NCBI GenBank assembly: GCA_016743945.1
Contig: JADGFI010000001.1
Span: 124,001 to 188,000 of the forward strand
Source: Desulfobacteraceae bacterium
Lineage (GTDB): Bacteria > Desulfobacterota > Desulfobacteria > Desulfobacterales > Desulfobacteraceae
DNA: 64,000 bases
Direction of reading: 5' to 3'
Shown here piece after piece: positions 1 to 7,933 of this stretch. Within the stretch, counting starts at the first letter, position 1. Each line of letters begins with the position of its first letter. The notes beneath the pieces are model-generated. The model was not told where the DNA came from, ran no database searches, and saw only the letters and a list, made by a program, of their open reading frames with translations. The translations under genes were made by a program, and so were the position numbers.

Positions 1-453
1 GCGGCCATTATTCAGGTGCGTAAGATAGTATTCAAATGCCCGAGACACGTCTTTGTAACCCAGGAGAAAATTTTTATTTTTATAAGTGTCTTTATTTGGA
101 TCCAGAACAGCCATGGAGACCTGGCGATAGAAAGGGGCAAAAATGTTGCCGACCTCAGTATAAACTCCGGTCTGTTTTTTAAAACTCCGCGTGGCTTTGT
201 CCCGTAACTCCTGATTGTAGATATCCATATTAGAGGGACTTTTGTCCCCATAAATGGTTGGATATACATAAAATACATCTATTTTTTTTTGTGGAGATAA
301 TTCTTTAAACAGCCAGGAAGAGGATTCATCATACCGGGGGGCTTCAAGGCCGTCTTGCAGTTTCAAAGAGCTAAAATTGGTGCAGCTTGATAAAAAAAAG
401 GCAGGAAGCAGTACCAGTAAGAAAAGAATGTATTTGTTTTTGTTTTTTTTCAT
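1..453 (-). CDS. DUF3089-like lipoprotein, N-terminal part (runs off window)
   Basis: The frame is open from the ATG at 453 down to base 1, giving 151 codons with no stop, so the gene continues outside the window. An AAGGA ribosome site lies about 8 bases before the start. The protein begins with a lysine-rich, then hydrophobic segment ending in LSSC, a lipobox, so it is probably a lipoprotein. The mature part contains VFYVYPTIYGDKS and a later YKDVSRAFEYYL stretch, which resemble the start of DUF3089 proteins (an alpha/beta-hydrolase-like family of unknown substrate). The catalytic part would lie outside the window, so function is open. The family call is from memory of the motif pattern. 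Confidence 0.7.
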   Translation of the reverse strand, partial: MKKNKNKYILFLLVLLPAFFLSSCTNFSSLKLQDGLEAPRYDESSSWLFKELSPQKKIDVFYVYPTIYGDKSPSNMDIYNQELRDKATRSFKKQTGVYTEVGNIFAPFYRQVSMAVLDPNKDTYKNKNFLLGYKDVSRAFEYYLTHLNNGR

Positions 454-1028
454 GCGTTTTCCTTCAGTCCAGATTATTTATTTGGATTTAGCAGTGTCTT
501 TTCTGTTGACTCTTTTTTAATGAATACTGAATCAAACATGAGCAAGGCCACTGTACGTGCATCAATTTGCCAAGCAACCTTTCTAATAGATAGGACCTTT
601 CTTTTTGTCAAGAAAAGAATGCTAAGAATCGGAAGACAAATAAATTGAACAAAATTACTTGTCTTCTGGCCCATCTGATGCGTTGCATCAAAGGCCGAAT
701 ACGCCTTAACAAAAACATGCTGACGTTGCGAAACGTTAAGTCACTTTTAATATTGTTGGGCATAGACCCAACTTGCTGTATTAACAGCAGTTTTTTTTTT
801 CGGCATTCATTATCAGCAATGATTTTGTGCGGAGCCTCAATGATAATGAAGCCCTTGGTTTTTGCCAGGAGAGGGATTTGTGAGAGGAACTCAATGGAAG
901 CATCAATCTGGATGGGAGTTAAGAATGGGGGGCAGAGAAAGCGAAGGCTGGCCTGTAATGGGGCAAATACCCTAGTCCGGCCATACCGGTTATTTTAGAT
1001 ATCCGCCCCAATGCTTTGATCGCTGGTG
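454..1028. other. 575-bp gene-free stretch with small inverted repeats
   Basis: No convincing gene. On the minus strand a start-less open frame runs from 994 to a stop at 608 and reads like protein (for example FLSQIPLLAKTKGFIII), so it may be a decayed gene, but I do not recognise it. Several short palindromes cluster at 676-740. Confidence 0.4.
676..740. repeat. Cluster of three short inverted repeats
   Basis: Seen directly: TGATGC-gtt-GCATCA at 676-690, CTTAAC (705-710) pairing with GTTAAG (735-740), and inside it ACGTT-gcga-AACGT at 723-736. The outer CTTAAC/GTTAAG pair faintly recalls integron attC ends, but the element is too short for a normal attC. Confidence 0.4.
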
Positions 1029-2102
1029 CTAACGCTTGATTTTTATTTTTTTTTCTTCCTGCTTGGGAGAACAGATTTTGATCAGGCCGGGCATGACCGT
1101 ATTGCGGCCATTGAGCTTTGCCTTGTACAACATGGTATCTGCATCCTGGATGATCTTGTTCATATCTGCATTGGGGGTAAGTTGGGATATGCCGAAGCTT
1201 GCGGTTATATGGATAATGTTTTTGTTATGGGGAATACGGAGAGCGGCTATTTTGGCCCTGAGGCGGTCTGCCAATTCCATGGCCTTGTTTTTATCTGTTT
1301 CCGGAAGGATGGCGATGAACTCTTCTCCGCCATACCGGGCCAGCACATCTCCCTCTCTCATATTGTCTTTGACCAGAAGGGCTATTTTCTTGAGTACCAG
1401 GTCTCCGCCCAGGTGACCATGGGTGTCGTTTATTCGTTTGAAATAATCCAGGTCAAACATAAAAAGGGATAACGGGTGACCATGGCGGCTGGCCGTGGCA
1501 ATATGCCGGTTGATCTGGTTTTCAAATTCCCTGCGGTTGTAACATCCGGTTAAAGGATCAACCACCGCAGCATCCCTGAGGTTCTCCATTTGTATCTGTT
1601 TTGACAGGGCCGTGGCACATCCCTGGAGAATCAGGGTGACCACTTCATCATGAAAGGGCGTAATGCTTTTCTGGGGCAGCATATACAATCGCGAATAACA
1701 GTGTTCTTCATTCAGCTCATAGGAAACCAGGTTTCGCATGGTAAATTTTTCCTCACGGTCATCTGGTTCAAAGGTCTGGTTCAGATAATTGAGGTTTTCT
1801 CGCTTGATATTGAAATCTTCTAGAATAATATCTTCAAGGGATTTTTTGTACATTCTGGGATCAAGCCACACGTCCACACCCGATTCTTTTTTAACAACAA
1901 AGGCAAACAAACGGTAATCCAGGATATCCTTGAGACAGACCGCCACTTCATTGATGATTTCCTTTGAAGAGGTTTTCTTATTAAGGGCGACAATATGGCG
2001 GCTCAGTTTATTATGTGTTGCCGCCTTCTTAGCAGCGGAGCTGAAAAGTACTGAAAAAAAACCGGAAATATTGGCGTTTATGCTTTGTATCGTCTGTTTC
2101 AT
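1029..2102 (-). CDS. Diguanylate cyclase (GGDEF domain)
   Basis: Makes the second messenger c-di-GMP from two GTP. The C-terminal half (about residues 190-340) is a GGDEF domain with FDLDYFKRINDTHGH, the active-site RYGGEEF and a late ASFGIS block. An RxxD product-inhibition site (REGD) sits exactly five residues before GGEEF, so feedback inhibition is expected. The N-terminal 180 residues look like a GAF-type sensory region, with no membrane segment, so the enzyme is probably cytoplasmic. Start: ATG at 2102 has AAGGA six bases upstream; an ATG six bases earlier (2108) abuts the ribosome site and is less likely. The lysine-rich tail after the domain is unusual but has no known role. The PilZ protein at 22966 could be one of its readers (inference). 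Confidence 0.93.
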   Translation of the reverse strand: MKQTIQSINANISGFFSVLFSSAAKKAATHNKLSRHIVALNKKTSSKEIINEVAVCLKDILDYRLFAFVVKKESGVDVWLDPRMYKKSLEDIILEDFNIKRENLNYLNQTFEPDDREEKFTMRNLVSYELNEEHCYSRLYMLPQKSITPFHDEVVTLILQGCATALSKQIQMENLRDAAVVDPLTGCYNRREFENQINRHIATASRHGHPLSLFMFDLDYFKRINDTHGHLGGDLVLKKIALLVKDNMREGDVLARYGGEEFIAILPETDKNKAMELADRLRAKIAALRIPHNKNIIHITASFGISQLTPNADMNKIIQDADTMLYKAKLNGRNTVMPGLIKICSPKQEEKKIKIKR

Positions 2103-2258
2103 ACCCATTCCTTAATAAAAGTCAGTGTTGCTTTGATAGGATTTAAAGCAATAGCTGTGCCAAAATAAGGCGTGCGGATATATTCCGTATTATTTCAAAT
2201 ACTTAAAAAAATAATTGGAGTGTAGGTTTTTGCCCGATCTGGAAAAAAATGTAGGGGT

Positions 2259-2298
2259 TTGCCTAGGCTCGTCAATGTTTTGACAGGCACCTAGGCAA
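2259..2298. terminator. Strong hairpin between HD and GGDEF genes
   Basis: TTGCCTAGG (2259-2267) pairs with CCTAGGCAA (2290-2298), with a second inner GTCAA/TTGAC pair. It lies downstream of the leftward HD gene and upstream of the leftward GGDEF gene, so it may end the former transcript. No clean T-run follows directly on the minus strand, so it could instead be an mRNA element. Confidence 0.4.
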
Positions 2299-2357
2299 TA
2301 TTGGTCAATTCAAAGACTCCCCCCCCTTTTTTTAATTGAGTCCTTTATTTGAACCCT

Positions 2358-2936
2358 TTACAGGTTTCCTTTTAATCCGATTTTTTCTGCAACCGGTTGC
2401 ATGCCCAAAATTACCTGGGCGATCAGTTCGGCCAGATCCATATTCAAAAGTTGGGTCCCTTTTTTAATGACCTCTCTGTCCACCCCGGCGGCAAAACTTT
2501 TATCCTTAAATTTCTTTTTAACGGATTTAACCGTGATATCCAGAATGCTTTTTGAGGGTCTTACCAACGCTGCGCTGGCAACAAGACCCGTGAGTTCGTC
2601 AATGGCATACAATGTTTTTTCCAAGGGGCTCTCGGGCTTAACATCGGTGCAGATACCCCATCCATGGCTGATGACTGCCCGAATATATTCCTGGGGCCAA
2701 TTGCTGGCTTCAAACAATTCAATACATTTGACGCAGTGTTGGTCCGGGTACATTTCATAGTCCAGATCATGGACCAGTCCGATGACTCGCCATTTTTGTG
2801 CATCTTCTCCAAAGAGTGTGGCAAAATGTCCCATCACGGATTCAACGGCCAGGGCATGCCGGATCAATCCCTCTTTTCGGGTGTATTTTTTTAATAATTC
2901 CATGGCATCTTCACGGGTGGGAATATAGGGAGGCAT
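2358..2936 (-). CDS. HD-domain phosphohydrolase
   Basis: A 192-residue cytoplasmic protein made almost entirely of one HD domain, the metal-dependent phosphohydrolase fold. The first ligand is in RHALAVE (near residue 27), the defining His-Asp pair is in GLVHDLDYE, and a later His lies in AVISHGWG; a conserved Asp follows in AIDELTG. Small stand-alone HD proteins of this type act on nucleotides or phosphate esters, but the substrate cannot be read from sequence. The start has AAAGGA seven bases upstream. It runs leftward toward the diguanylate cyclase and away from the histidine kinase; there is no HD-GYP signature, so c-di-GMP hydrolysis is not supported. Confidence 0.85.
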   Translation of the reverse strand: MPPYIPTREDAMELLKKYTRKEGLIRHALAVESVMGHFATLFGEDAQKWRVIGLVHDLDYEMYPDQHCVKCIELFEASNWPQEYIRAVISHGWGICTDVKPESPLEKTLYAIDELTGLVASAALVRPSKSILDITVKSVKKKFKDKSFAAGVDREVIKKGTQLLNMDLAELIAQVILGMQPVAEKIGLKGNL

Positions 2937-3017
2937 GGTAAATCCTTTACATTAATTGTATTTTTAGTTTAATATTACAGACTATTTTCTTATCTTTTAA
3001 TAAATGGGAAGTCAACA

Positions 3018-5114
3018 ATGATACCCGATCAGGTGAGTGCCGAATCCTATTACAATGACAGCGAAACCTTGCTGCTGTATTGGCAGAAAAAGATCTTCAC
3101 CTGGTTTTTTTCCCTGTTGCTGGTGGCTGGGCTTCTGCCTTTTTTCCTCAGTTGCCGATATGCCCTGCAAAATGACCAAGGGCTTAGAATTGTTTTTTAT
3201 TCAAGTTTGTATATCTGGGCTTTTGGGATATTGTTTCTAAAAGAAATTCCCTTTGAGAAAAGAGGGTGGGCAGGCCTTTTCTGGTTTTATACCATGGGCC
3301 TGTTTTCCCTTGGTGCTGACGGTTTTGTGGGCAGCAGCCGGATTTATTTTTTTTGTTTTTTGTCCCTTGGTGCTATTCTCTTTGGGGTGCGCGGTGGGGT
3401 GATCACTCTTTTGACGACCATGGTAACGCTTTTCTTGGCAGGGGTCTTGAATTTTCAGTGGACCCCATTATTGGGTTTTATTAAAGGTATCTCTTCTCCA
3501 ATGGCCTACATGGTTTATGTTGGCACTTTTCTTCTTCTCGGTGCTGCTATCATACTTTCCCTGGCCATATTAATAAATGCCCTTGAGGTGTCCGGGCGAC
3601 AATTCCGGTTGCTGATTCAACATACCCTTGATGTGCTGTGGACCCTGGATACACGATTGCAGATTACCTACATAAATGATGCCATCTTTTCCATTGCCGG
3701 GTTCCCCCCAAAAGAGCTGATAGGCAAGCCGTTTACAAGGCTTTTACCCCGGGATAAGGTTCTGGAATTTGAAGGGCTGATGAGAAAGGAGACGCCCTTT
3801 TCTTTGGAGACGGATTTTCATCATTTAAATGGAGAGGTGCTGACCGTTGAAATCAGCGGGGCCAGGATAAAGGGGTGTTTGGGCAGCAAAAATTGTTACC
3901 AGGGGGTTTTGCGGGATATAACCCGGCAAAAGCGCCAGGAACGAGAACAGGCATTGCTTGAAAAAAAACTGGTCCAGTCGGAGAAATTAAAAAATCTGGG
4001 GATTCTGGCCGGCGGTGTGGCCCATGACCTGAACAATATTTTATCGGGGATTGCCACCTATCCCGAGGTTCTTTTGATGGATGCAGGCCTTTCTCCCCGA
4101 ATGCGCCAGGGACTTGGCATCATCAAGGATTCCGGACAGAAAGCTTCCTTGGTGGTCAGTGATCTTTTGACCATCTCCAGGGGAACCAACAGGGAAATGG
4201 AAGTTCTTAATATCAATTCGGTTATTGAACGGTATCTGGGGGCAGCAGATTTTGACAAGATAAAAGCCACCTATCAACAGGTTCAAATTGAGGTGGTCCT
4301 GGAGCCAGAATTGCTCAACATCAAAGGGTCTTATATCCATATTGAAAAAGCGATTATGAATTTGGTGCTCAATGGGGCTGAAGAAACTGCCCAAAAAAAG
4401 GCGGGACAAGTGATCCTTTCTACGGCCAATCACTATGTGGATGATGCCATGGCAGGAGAGGCGGACCTGCCTTCCGGAGAATATGTGATGCTGAGTGTGG
4501 CAGATAACGGATCCGGTATCCCGGAGGAACATCAAAAAAAGATATTTGATCCCTTCTTTACCCAGAAGGAAATGGGAAGAAGCGGAACCGGGTTGGGGCT
4601 AGCCGTTGTCTGGAATACAGTCCAGGATCATCAGGGAACAGTCCGCGTTCGCTCAATCGGAAAAGGAACCCGGTTTGAGTTGTTTTTTCCGGCCATCCGG
4701 GAGGCGCTTCCCCTGCAGGAAACCAATTTCCTGGCAGAGATCAAGGGCCAGGGGCAGCGTATTCTTATTGTAGATGATTTGGCCAATCAACGGAAAATTG
4801 CCGGTACTATTTTGAAAAATCTGGGATATCAGGTTTTTGCCGTGGCAGACGGCATGGAGGCCGTGGCATTTGTCCGAGAGAATCCTGTGGATCTGATCGT
4901 TCTTGATATGGTTATGGAACCCTCGATCAGCGGGTTTGAGACCTATCAACGGATTAAAAAAATTTACCCGGACCAAAAAGCCATAATTGCCAGTGGACAT
5001 TCAGAATCAGAAGAGGTATTAATGGCCCAGAATCTGGGAGCAGGCGCCTTTGTGAAAAAACCCTATACCATACTGGACATGGGAATTGCTGTGAAAGAGG
5101 AACTTGAAAAATAG
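3018..5114 (+). CDS. Membrane hybrid sensor histidine kinase (PAS-HK-REC)
   Basis: 698 residues. Residues 25-190 contain about six hydrophobic membrane segments; a PAS domain follows (about 195-305) with a PAC-like tail. The kinase core has the phospho-acceptor His near residue 336 (VAHDLNNILSG), then N-, G1- and G2-type ATP boxes (LNGAEET, DNGSGIPEEH, GTGLGLAVV). A C-terminal receiver domain carries its phospho-Asp near 630 (LIVLDMVME). The H-box HDLNN type and attached receiver are typical of hybrid kinases signalling through a phosphotransfer partner, which is not encoded nearby. The stop codon shares one base with the GTG start of panC (TAGTG), so the two are translationally coupled, an odd pairing of a sensor and a vitamin gene. 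Confidence 0.93.
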   Translation: MIPDQVSAESYYNDSETLLLYWQKKIFTWFFSLLLVAGLLPFFLSCRYALQNDQGLRIVFYSSLYIWAFGILFLKEIPFEKRGWAGLFWFYTMGLFSLGADGFVGSSRIYFFCFLSLGAILFGVRGGVITLLTTMVTLFLAGVLNFQWTPLLGFIKGISSPMAYMVYVGTFLLLGAAIILSLAILINALEVSGRQFRLLIQHTLDVLWTLDTRLQITYINDAIFSIAGFPPKELIGKPFTRLLPRDKVLEFEGLMRKETPFSLETDFHHLNGEVLTVEISGARIKGCLGSKNCYQGVLRDITRQKRQEREQALLEKKLVQSEKLKNLGILAGGVAHDLNNILSGIATYPEVLLMDAGLSPRMRQGLGIIKDSGQKASLVVSDLLTISRGTNREMEVLNINSVIERYLGAADFDKIKATYQQVQIEVVLEPELLNIKGSYIHIEKAIMNLVLNGAEETAQKKAGQVILSTANHYVDDAMAGEADLPSGEYVMLSVADNGSGIPEEHQKKIFDPFFTQKEMGRSGTGLGLAVVWNTVQDHQGTVRVRSIGKGTRFELFFPAIREALPLQETNFLAEIKGQGQRILIVDDLANQRKIAGTILKNLGYQVFAVADGMEAVAFVRENPVDLIVLDMVMEPSISGFETYQRIKKIYPDQKAIIASGHSESEEVLMAQNLGAGAFVKKPYTILDMGIAVKEELEK

Positions 5115-5965
5115 TGGAAATTTTAAAGACAAAACGATTGATGCAACAATGGTCCCGGGCCAGGAAAAAAAAGGGGAAAACAATTTGTTTTGTTCCTACC
5201 ATGGGATATCTTCACCAAGGCCATATTTCGCTTTTGGAAAAGGGAAAGCCCCTGTGTGATGAACTGGTGTTAAGTATTTTTGTAAACCCCAGTCAGTTCG
5301 GCCCCAATGAGGACCTGGACGCGTATCCCATGGACATTGACAATGATCTTCGCCTGGCCGCAGTCGCCGGAGTGACTGCTGTTTTTCTTCCCCAAAAAGA
5401 AGACATCTACCCCCCCCATTTTCAGACAAGAATTTGTCTTGATTCCCTGCCTCATCATCTGTGCGGGATGTCCCGACCCGTCCATTTTGGCGGGGTGGCA
5501 ACCGTGGTCACCAAGCTGTTTCACATTGTCATGCCCGATGTGGCGATTTTTGGGAAAAAAGATTTTCAGCAGCTCCAGATTATCCGTCAGATGACCTGGG
5601 ACCTGGATTTTAACATTGAAATTATGGGCGGAGAGATTGTCCGGGAAAAGGACGGACTTGCCATGAGTTCCAGAAATGCCTATCTGACAGCGGATCAGAG
5701 AAAATCAGCCCTGAGCCTTTCTCGATCTCTTCACATGGCTGGCCAGGTCATTGCCAAAGGGGAAAAAAATCCCCTAGTCATTGAAAAGGAAATAAGCTGT
5801 TTTATTCAAAGCTTTCCTCAAACACGTATTGAGTATATCTCTTTTTGTGATCCTGCAACCCTTGAAACGGTCGGGGTGATCGATAAACAAATTCTTTTGG
5901 CCCTTGCCGTCCAGGTGGGAAAAACCCGCCTGATTGACAATGTTCTTATTGATCCGCCACAATAA
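5114..5965 (+). CDS. panC: Pantothenate synthetase PanC
   Basis: Condenses D-pantoate and beta-alanine with ATP to make pantothenate, the CoA precursor. 283 residues, the normal family length. All hallmark motifs are present: PTMGYLHQGH near the N-terminus (adenylate-binding HxGH), FVNPSQF, the GGVATVVTKLF pantoate region, FGKKDFQQ, and VREKDGLAMSSRN, the KMSKS-like loop. Start is a GTG overlapping the stop of the upstream histidine kinase, so it is expressed from that transcript. Its 3-prime end overlaps the convergent LPP20-like gene by 20 bases. No panB or panD is seen here. Confidence 0.96.
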   Translation: MEILKTKRLMQQWSRARKKKGKTICFVPTMGYLHQGHISLLEKGKPLCDELVLSIFVNPSQFGPNEDLDAYPMDIDNDLRLAAVAGVTAVFLPQKEDIYPPHFQTRICLDSLPHHLCGMSRPVHFGGVATVVTKLFHIVMPDVAIFGKKDFQQLQIIRQMTWDLDFNIEIMGGEIVREKDGLAMSSRNAYLTADQRKSALSLSRSLHMAGQVIAKGEKNPLVIEKEISCFIQSFPQTRIEYISFCDPATLETVGVIDKQILLALAVQVGKTRLIDNVLIDPPQ

Positions 5966-6833
5966 TAACCCGGCATTCCTTTAAAAAAAGGTGTCGTTCT
6001 GCGGTCCGTTCAATCTGTTTTGTGTCGGCCATGCTGATGACAATGGAGGCATTTTCATTGCTGGATTTTCTAAGTCCTTTAAATACCAGGGGGTGGCTGC
6101 CGATTCGTTTTTTCTGGATGGCCTCATCCATACTGCACATATAGGTGCAGACCCCGTGCTGGACAGCAAATTCCCGGCTGATAAAAAGGGATGAGTAGAT
6201 TTCATTGCCCTGCTCACTGACAATGGTGGGGTAAAGGGTTGGTTCAAACTCAAGACCCCTTGCATCAATGATCAGACCGGTGTAAGGGATGTTGCCCATT
6301 TTATTCTTGGCGGTATTCACCGGCTTTTCTTCCTTTATTTTGGATATCTGTCGAATGTCATCGGGCAGAACCAATTGAAGAAATCCCCCCCCGATATTGG
6401 TTTTTATTTCGATTTCCACATCCAGTGCAGAGGTATAATATTGTTTGGTGATGACGGCATCCCTGGCGGTTTTTTCAATGCCTGCCAGAATAATATCGTT
6501 TTGGGAAGCATACTGGTCCACGGTCATCGCATTCGTAATTTTAATTTGCTTGAGGATATCAATGATATTTCTGCTGGCATCTGCTCGGGCTGAACCTGGA
6601 ACCGATTCACTGGCACCCTCCTTGTTCCCTTTTGGGCTGGCCTTGCCAATGGCCGTCACCTTGCCTGTGCTCCAGTTGATTTGTCCATTGTCAAAAAGGG
6701 TAATACAATCATCTATTGTGGAAGGGGCTTCCTGGGCAGCGCCAGTGGGGATCCATACCAGACAAATGAAAAGAAGACGCCAAAAGACCTGGTGGGTTTT
6801 AATCTTTAACGTGTTGGGGGAATAAATAAGCAC
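5946..6833 (-). CDS. Exported LPP20-like protein
   Basis: 295 residues starting with GTG, last gene of a leftward operon nine bases after mobB. A hydrophobic segment (VFWRLLFICLVWIPTGAA) looks like a signal peptide with cleavage near AAQ. The mature part has the pattern seen in LPP20-type envelope proteins: INWSTGKVTAIGKAS, then ARADASRNIIDILKQI, and later YTGLIIDARGLEFEPTLYP. Such proteins are periplasmic or outer-membrane-attached and of uncertain role (some are flagellum-associated, FlgP-like). No lipobox Cys is evident, so it may be soluble or remain anchored by its uncleaved leader. Function not assigned. Confidence 0.72.
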   Translation of the reverse strand: MLIYSPNTLKIKTHQVFWRLLFICLVWIPTGAAQEAPSTIDDCITLFDNGQINWSTGKVTAIGKASPKGNKEGASESVPGSARADASRNIIDILKQIKITNAMTVDQYASQNDIILAGIEKTARDAVITKQYYTSALDVEIEIKTNIGGGFLQLVLPDDIRQISKIKEEKPVNTAKNKMGNIPYTGLIIDARGLEFEPTLYPTIVSEQGNEIYSSLFISREFAVQHGVCTYMCSMDEAIQKKRIGSHPLVFKGLRKSSNENASIVISMADTKQIERTAERHLFLKECRVIIVADQ

Positions 6834-6842
6834 CTGCCTTTT

Positions 6843-7337
6843 CTAGGGGGTTAAATAATTTTTTTCAATAAAAGAGGCAATCTCTTGTACGTCATTCAAC
6901 CCGAATACCGGTACCTGGGGCCGGTATTCAGAATCTGTGACAAAAGCAATCAAATGGGGATCTTCCAGGCACAGGGGGTCTTTATGGTCGCTGTCGGTTC
7001 TGAAGATTTCAATTTTTTTTAAGGGCTGTTTTTTAAACCCTTCGGCCAATATCAGGTCCATATCCCCCAGAAAGGTTTGCATTTTATCGATATCCGACCG
7101 GGAATCTTCCTTGACCAGAGCGATTTTTGTATCTGTTACCACAAGGGTTGCCCTGGCACCTGCTCGTTTATGACGCCAGCTGTCCTTTCCTGGTTTATCA
7201 AAGTCAAATCCGTCATGGGTGTGTTTGACAGCTCCTATTTTATATCCCCGGCTGTTTAATTCAAAAATTAACCGTTCAAGGAGGGTGGTCTTACCGGAAT
7301 TGGATTTTCCTGCAATAGAGATAATCTGTGTTTTCAT
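6843..7337 (-). CDS. mobB: Molybdopterin-guanine dinucleotide biosynthesis protein MobB
   Basis: GTP-binding P-loop protein that assists attachment of GMP to molybdopterin, making the bis-MGD cofactor of formate dehydrogenases and DMSO-reductase-family enzymes. 164 residues, normal length. Walker A is GKSNSGKTTL near residue 11; VKHTHDGFDFDKPGKDSWRH is the characteristic MobB segment and ILAEGFKKQP the second. Its start overlaps the stop of the upstream 76-codon gene (ATGA). No mobA or moa gene lies nearby; the neighbouring exported protein gives no clear link to molybdenum. Confidence 0.95.
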   Translation of the reverse strand: MKTQIISIAGKSNSGKTTLLERLIFELNSRGYKIGAVKHTHDGFDFDKPGKDSWRHKRAGARATLVVTDTKIALVKEDSRSDIDKMQTFLGDMDLILAEGFKKQPLKKIEIFRTDSDHKDPLCLEDPHLIAFVTDSEYRPQVPVFGLNDVQEIASFIEKNYLTP

Positions 7338-7564
7338 GGTGTTTCTTTGCGGCTCTTTTCATCAGGTTTAAGTATTTTCCTAAAATAGTGTTCCAGGGTA
7401 AGAAAGTCAAGCCGGGGATGGCTCGGCAATTCTCGGTAACCGATACTTAATGAACCGTACCCGGGAAAATTTAAATTTGTGGTTAAAAAAGCTTTAACTG
7501 AGGATTTGAGATGAACATTATTGAGCAGAGCCCCTACCGGCCTGGGAAGATTGCAGATTTTCAT
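7334..7564 (-). CDS. Small hypothetical protein upstream of mobB
   Basis: 76 residues, rich in Leu, Pro and Lys, no recognisable domain or membrane segment. Reasons to believe it is real: an AAGGA ribosome site eight bases before the ATG, and a four-base ATGA overlap with mobB that implies translational coupling. The sequence begins MKICNLPRPVGALLNNVHL and has no similarity I can name. It could alternatively be a translated leader that only sets mobB translation. Confidence 0.5.
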   Translation of the reverse strand: MKICNLPRPVGALLNNVHLKSSVKAFLTTNLNFPGYGSLSIGYRELPSHPRLDFLTLEHYFRKILKPDEKSRKETP

Positions 7565-7739
7565 GTTATCTTTCCTTGGGAAATTAATGGTTTATTTAAG
7601 TTTAATTTTTTTGTGTAAAGTTACACCCAAAGAACGATAAGCGTATAAATCATGTGATAGTGAAACATTTGGTACAACAATTGCTGAATTAGTGTTTAAA
7701 CAAAAATCATACAACCCATAAAAAAGGAGCAGAAAAATT

Positions 7740-7847
7740 ATGATATCTTCGTTTTTTAGGACTCGTGGAATATGCTTTGTATTGTGCACCCCAATAACCT
7801 GCATGGCCGGAGCACAGGTATTTGCTACTGGCCACAACGAAAGATGA
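7740..7847 (+). CDS. Possible 35-residue exported peptide
   Basis: Reads MISSFFRTRG, then a hydrophobic stretch ICFVLCTPITCMAGA and ends QVFATGHNER. An AAAAAGGAG ribosome site precedes the ATG. The profile (short positive head, hydrophobic core, AQVFA cleavage-like end) is that of a signal peptide with almost no mature part, so it could be a truncated gene, a leader peptide of the cyclase gene or a tiny membrane protein. No homolog recognised. Confidence 0.35.
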   Translation: MISSFFRTRGICFVLCTPITCMAGAQVFATGHNER

Positions 7848-7881
7848 AACTCTTATAATGGCAATAGGCCGGAGTTTCATA
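7845..7881 (+). repeat. Inverted repeat before cyclase gene
   Basis: ATGAAACTC (from about 7845) pairs perfectly with GAGTTTCAT (ending 7881) around a 19-base loop. It sits just after the mini-ORF stop and about 50 bases before the cyclase start. Could be an attenuator or operator; no T-run follows. Confidence 0.4.
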
Positions 7882-7933
7882 TAAAATAAATTCAAAATTA
7901 TTCAATTTACGCTTCACAGATGGATTTTTTATT

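Larger units (their letters stand above)
7565..7933. other. Intergenic region with a mini-ORF and a hairpin
   Basis: This 369-bp stretch separates the leftward mobB operon from the rightward cyclase gene. It holds a 35-codon ORF with a good ribosome site (7740-7847) and a perfect 9-bp inverted repeat (7845-7881). Otherwise AT-rich and without recognisable genes. Confidence 0.5.

Noticed and set aside
676-740. Possible integron attC site (CTTAAC ... GTTAAG)
   Set aside because: Too short (about 36 bases between ends), one consensus position fails, and no integrase or cassette array is present.
645-998. 117-codon plus-strand ORF
   Set aside because: No ribosome site and odd composition; the opposite frame looks more protein-like.
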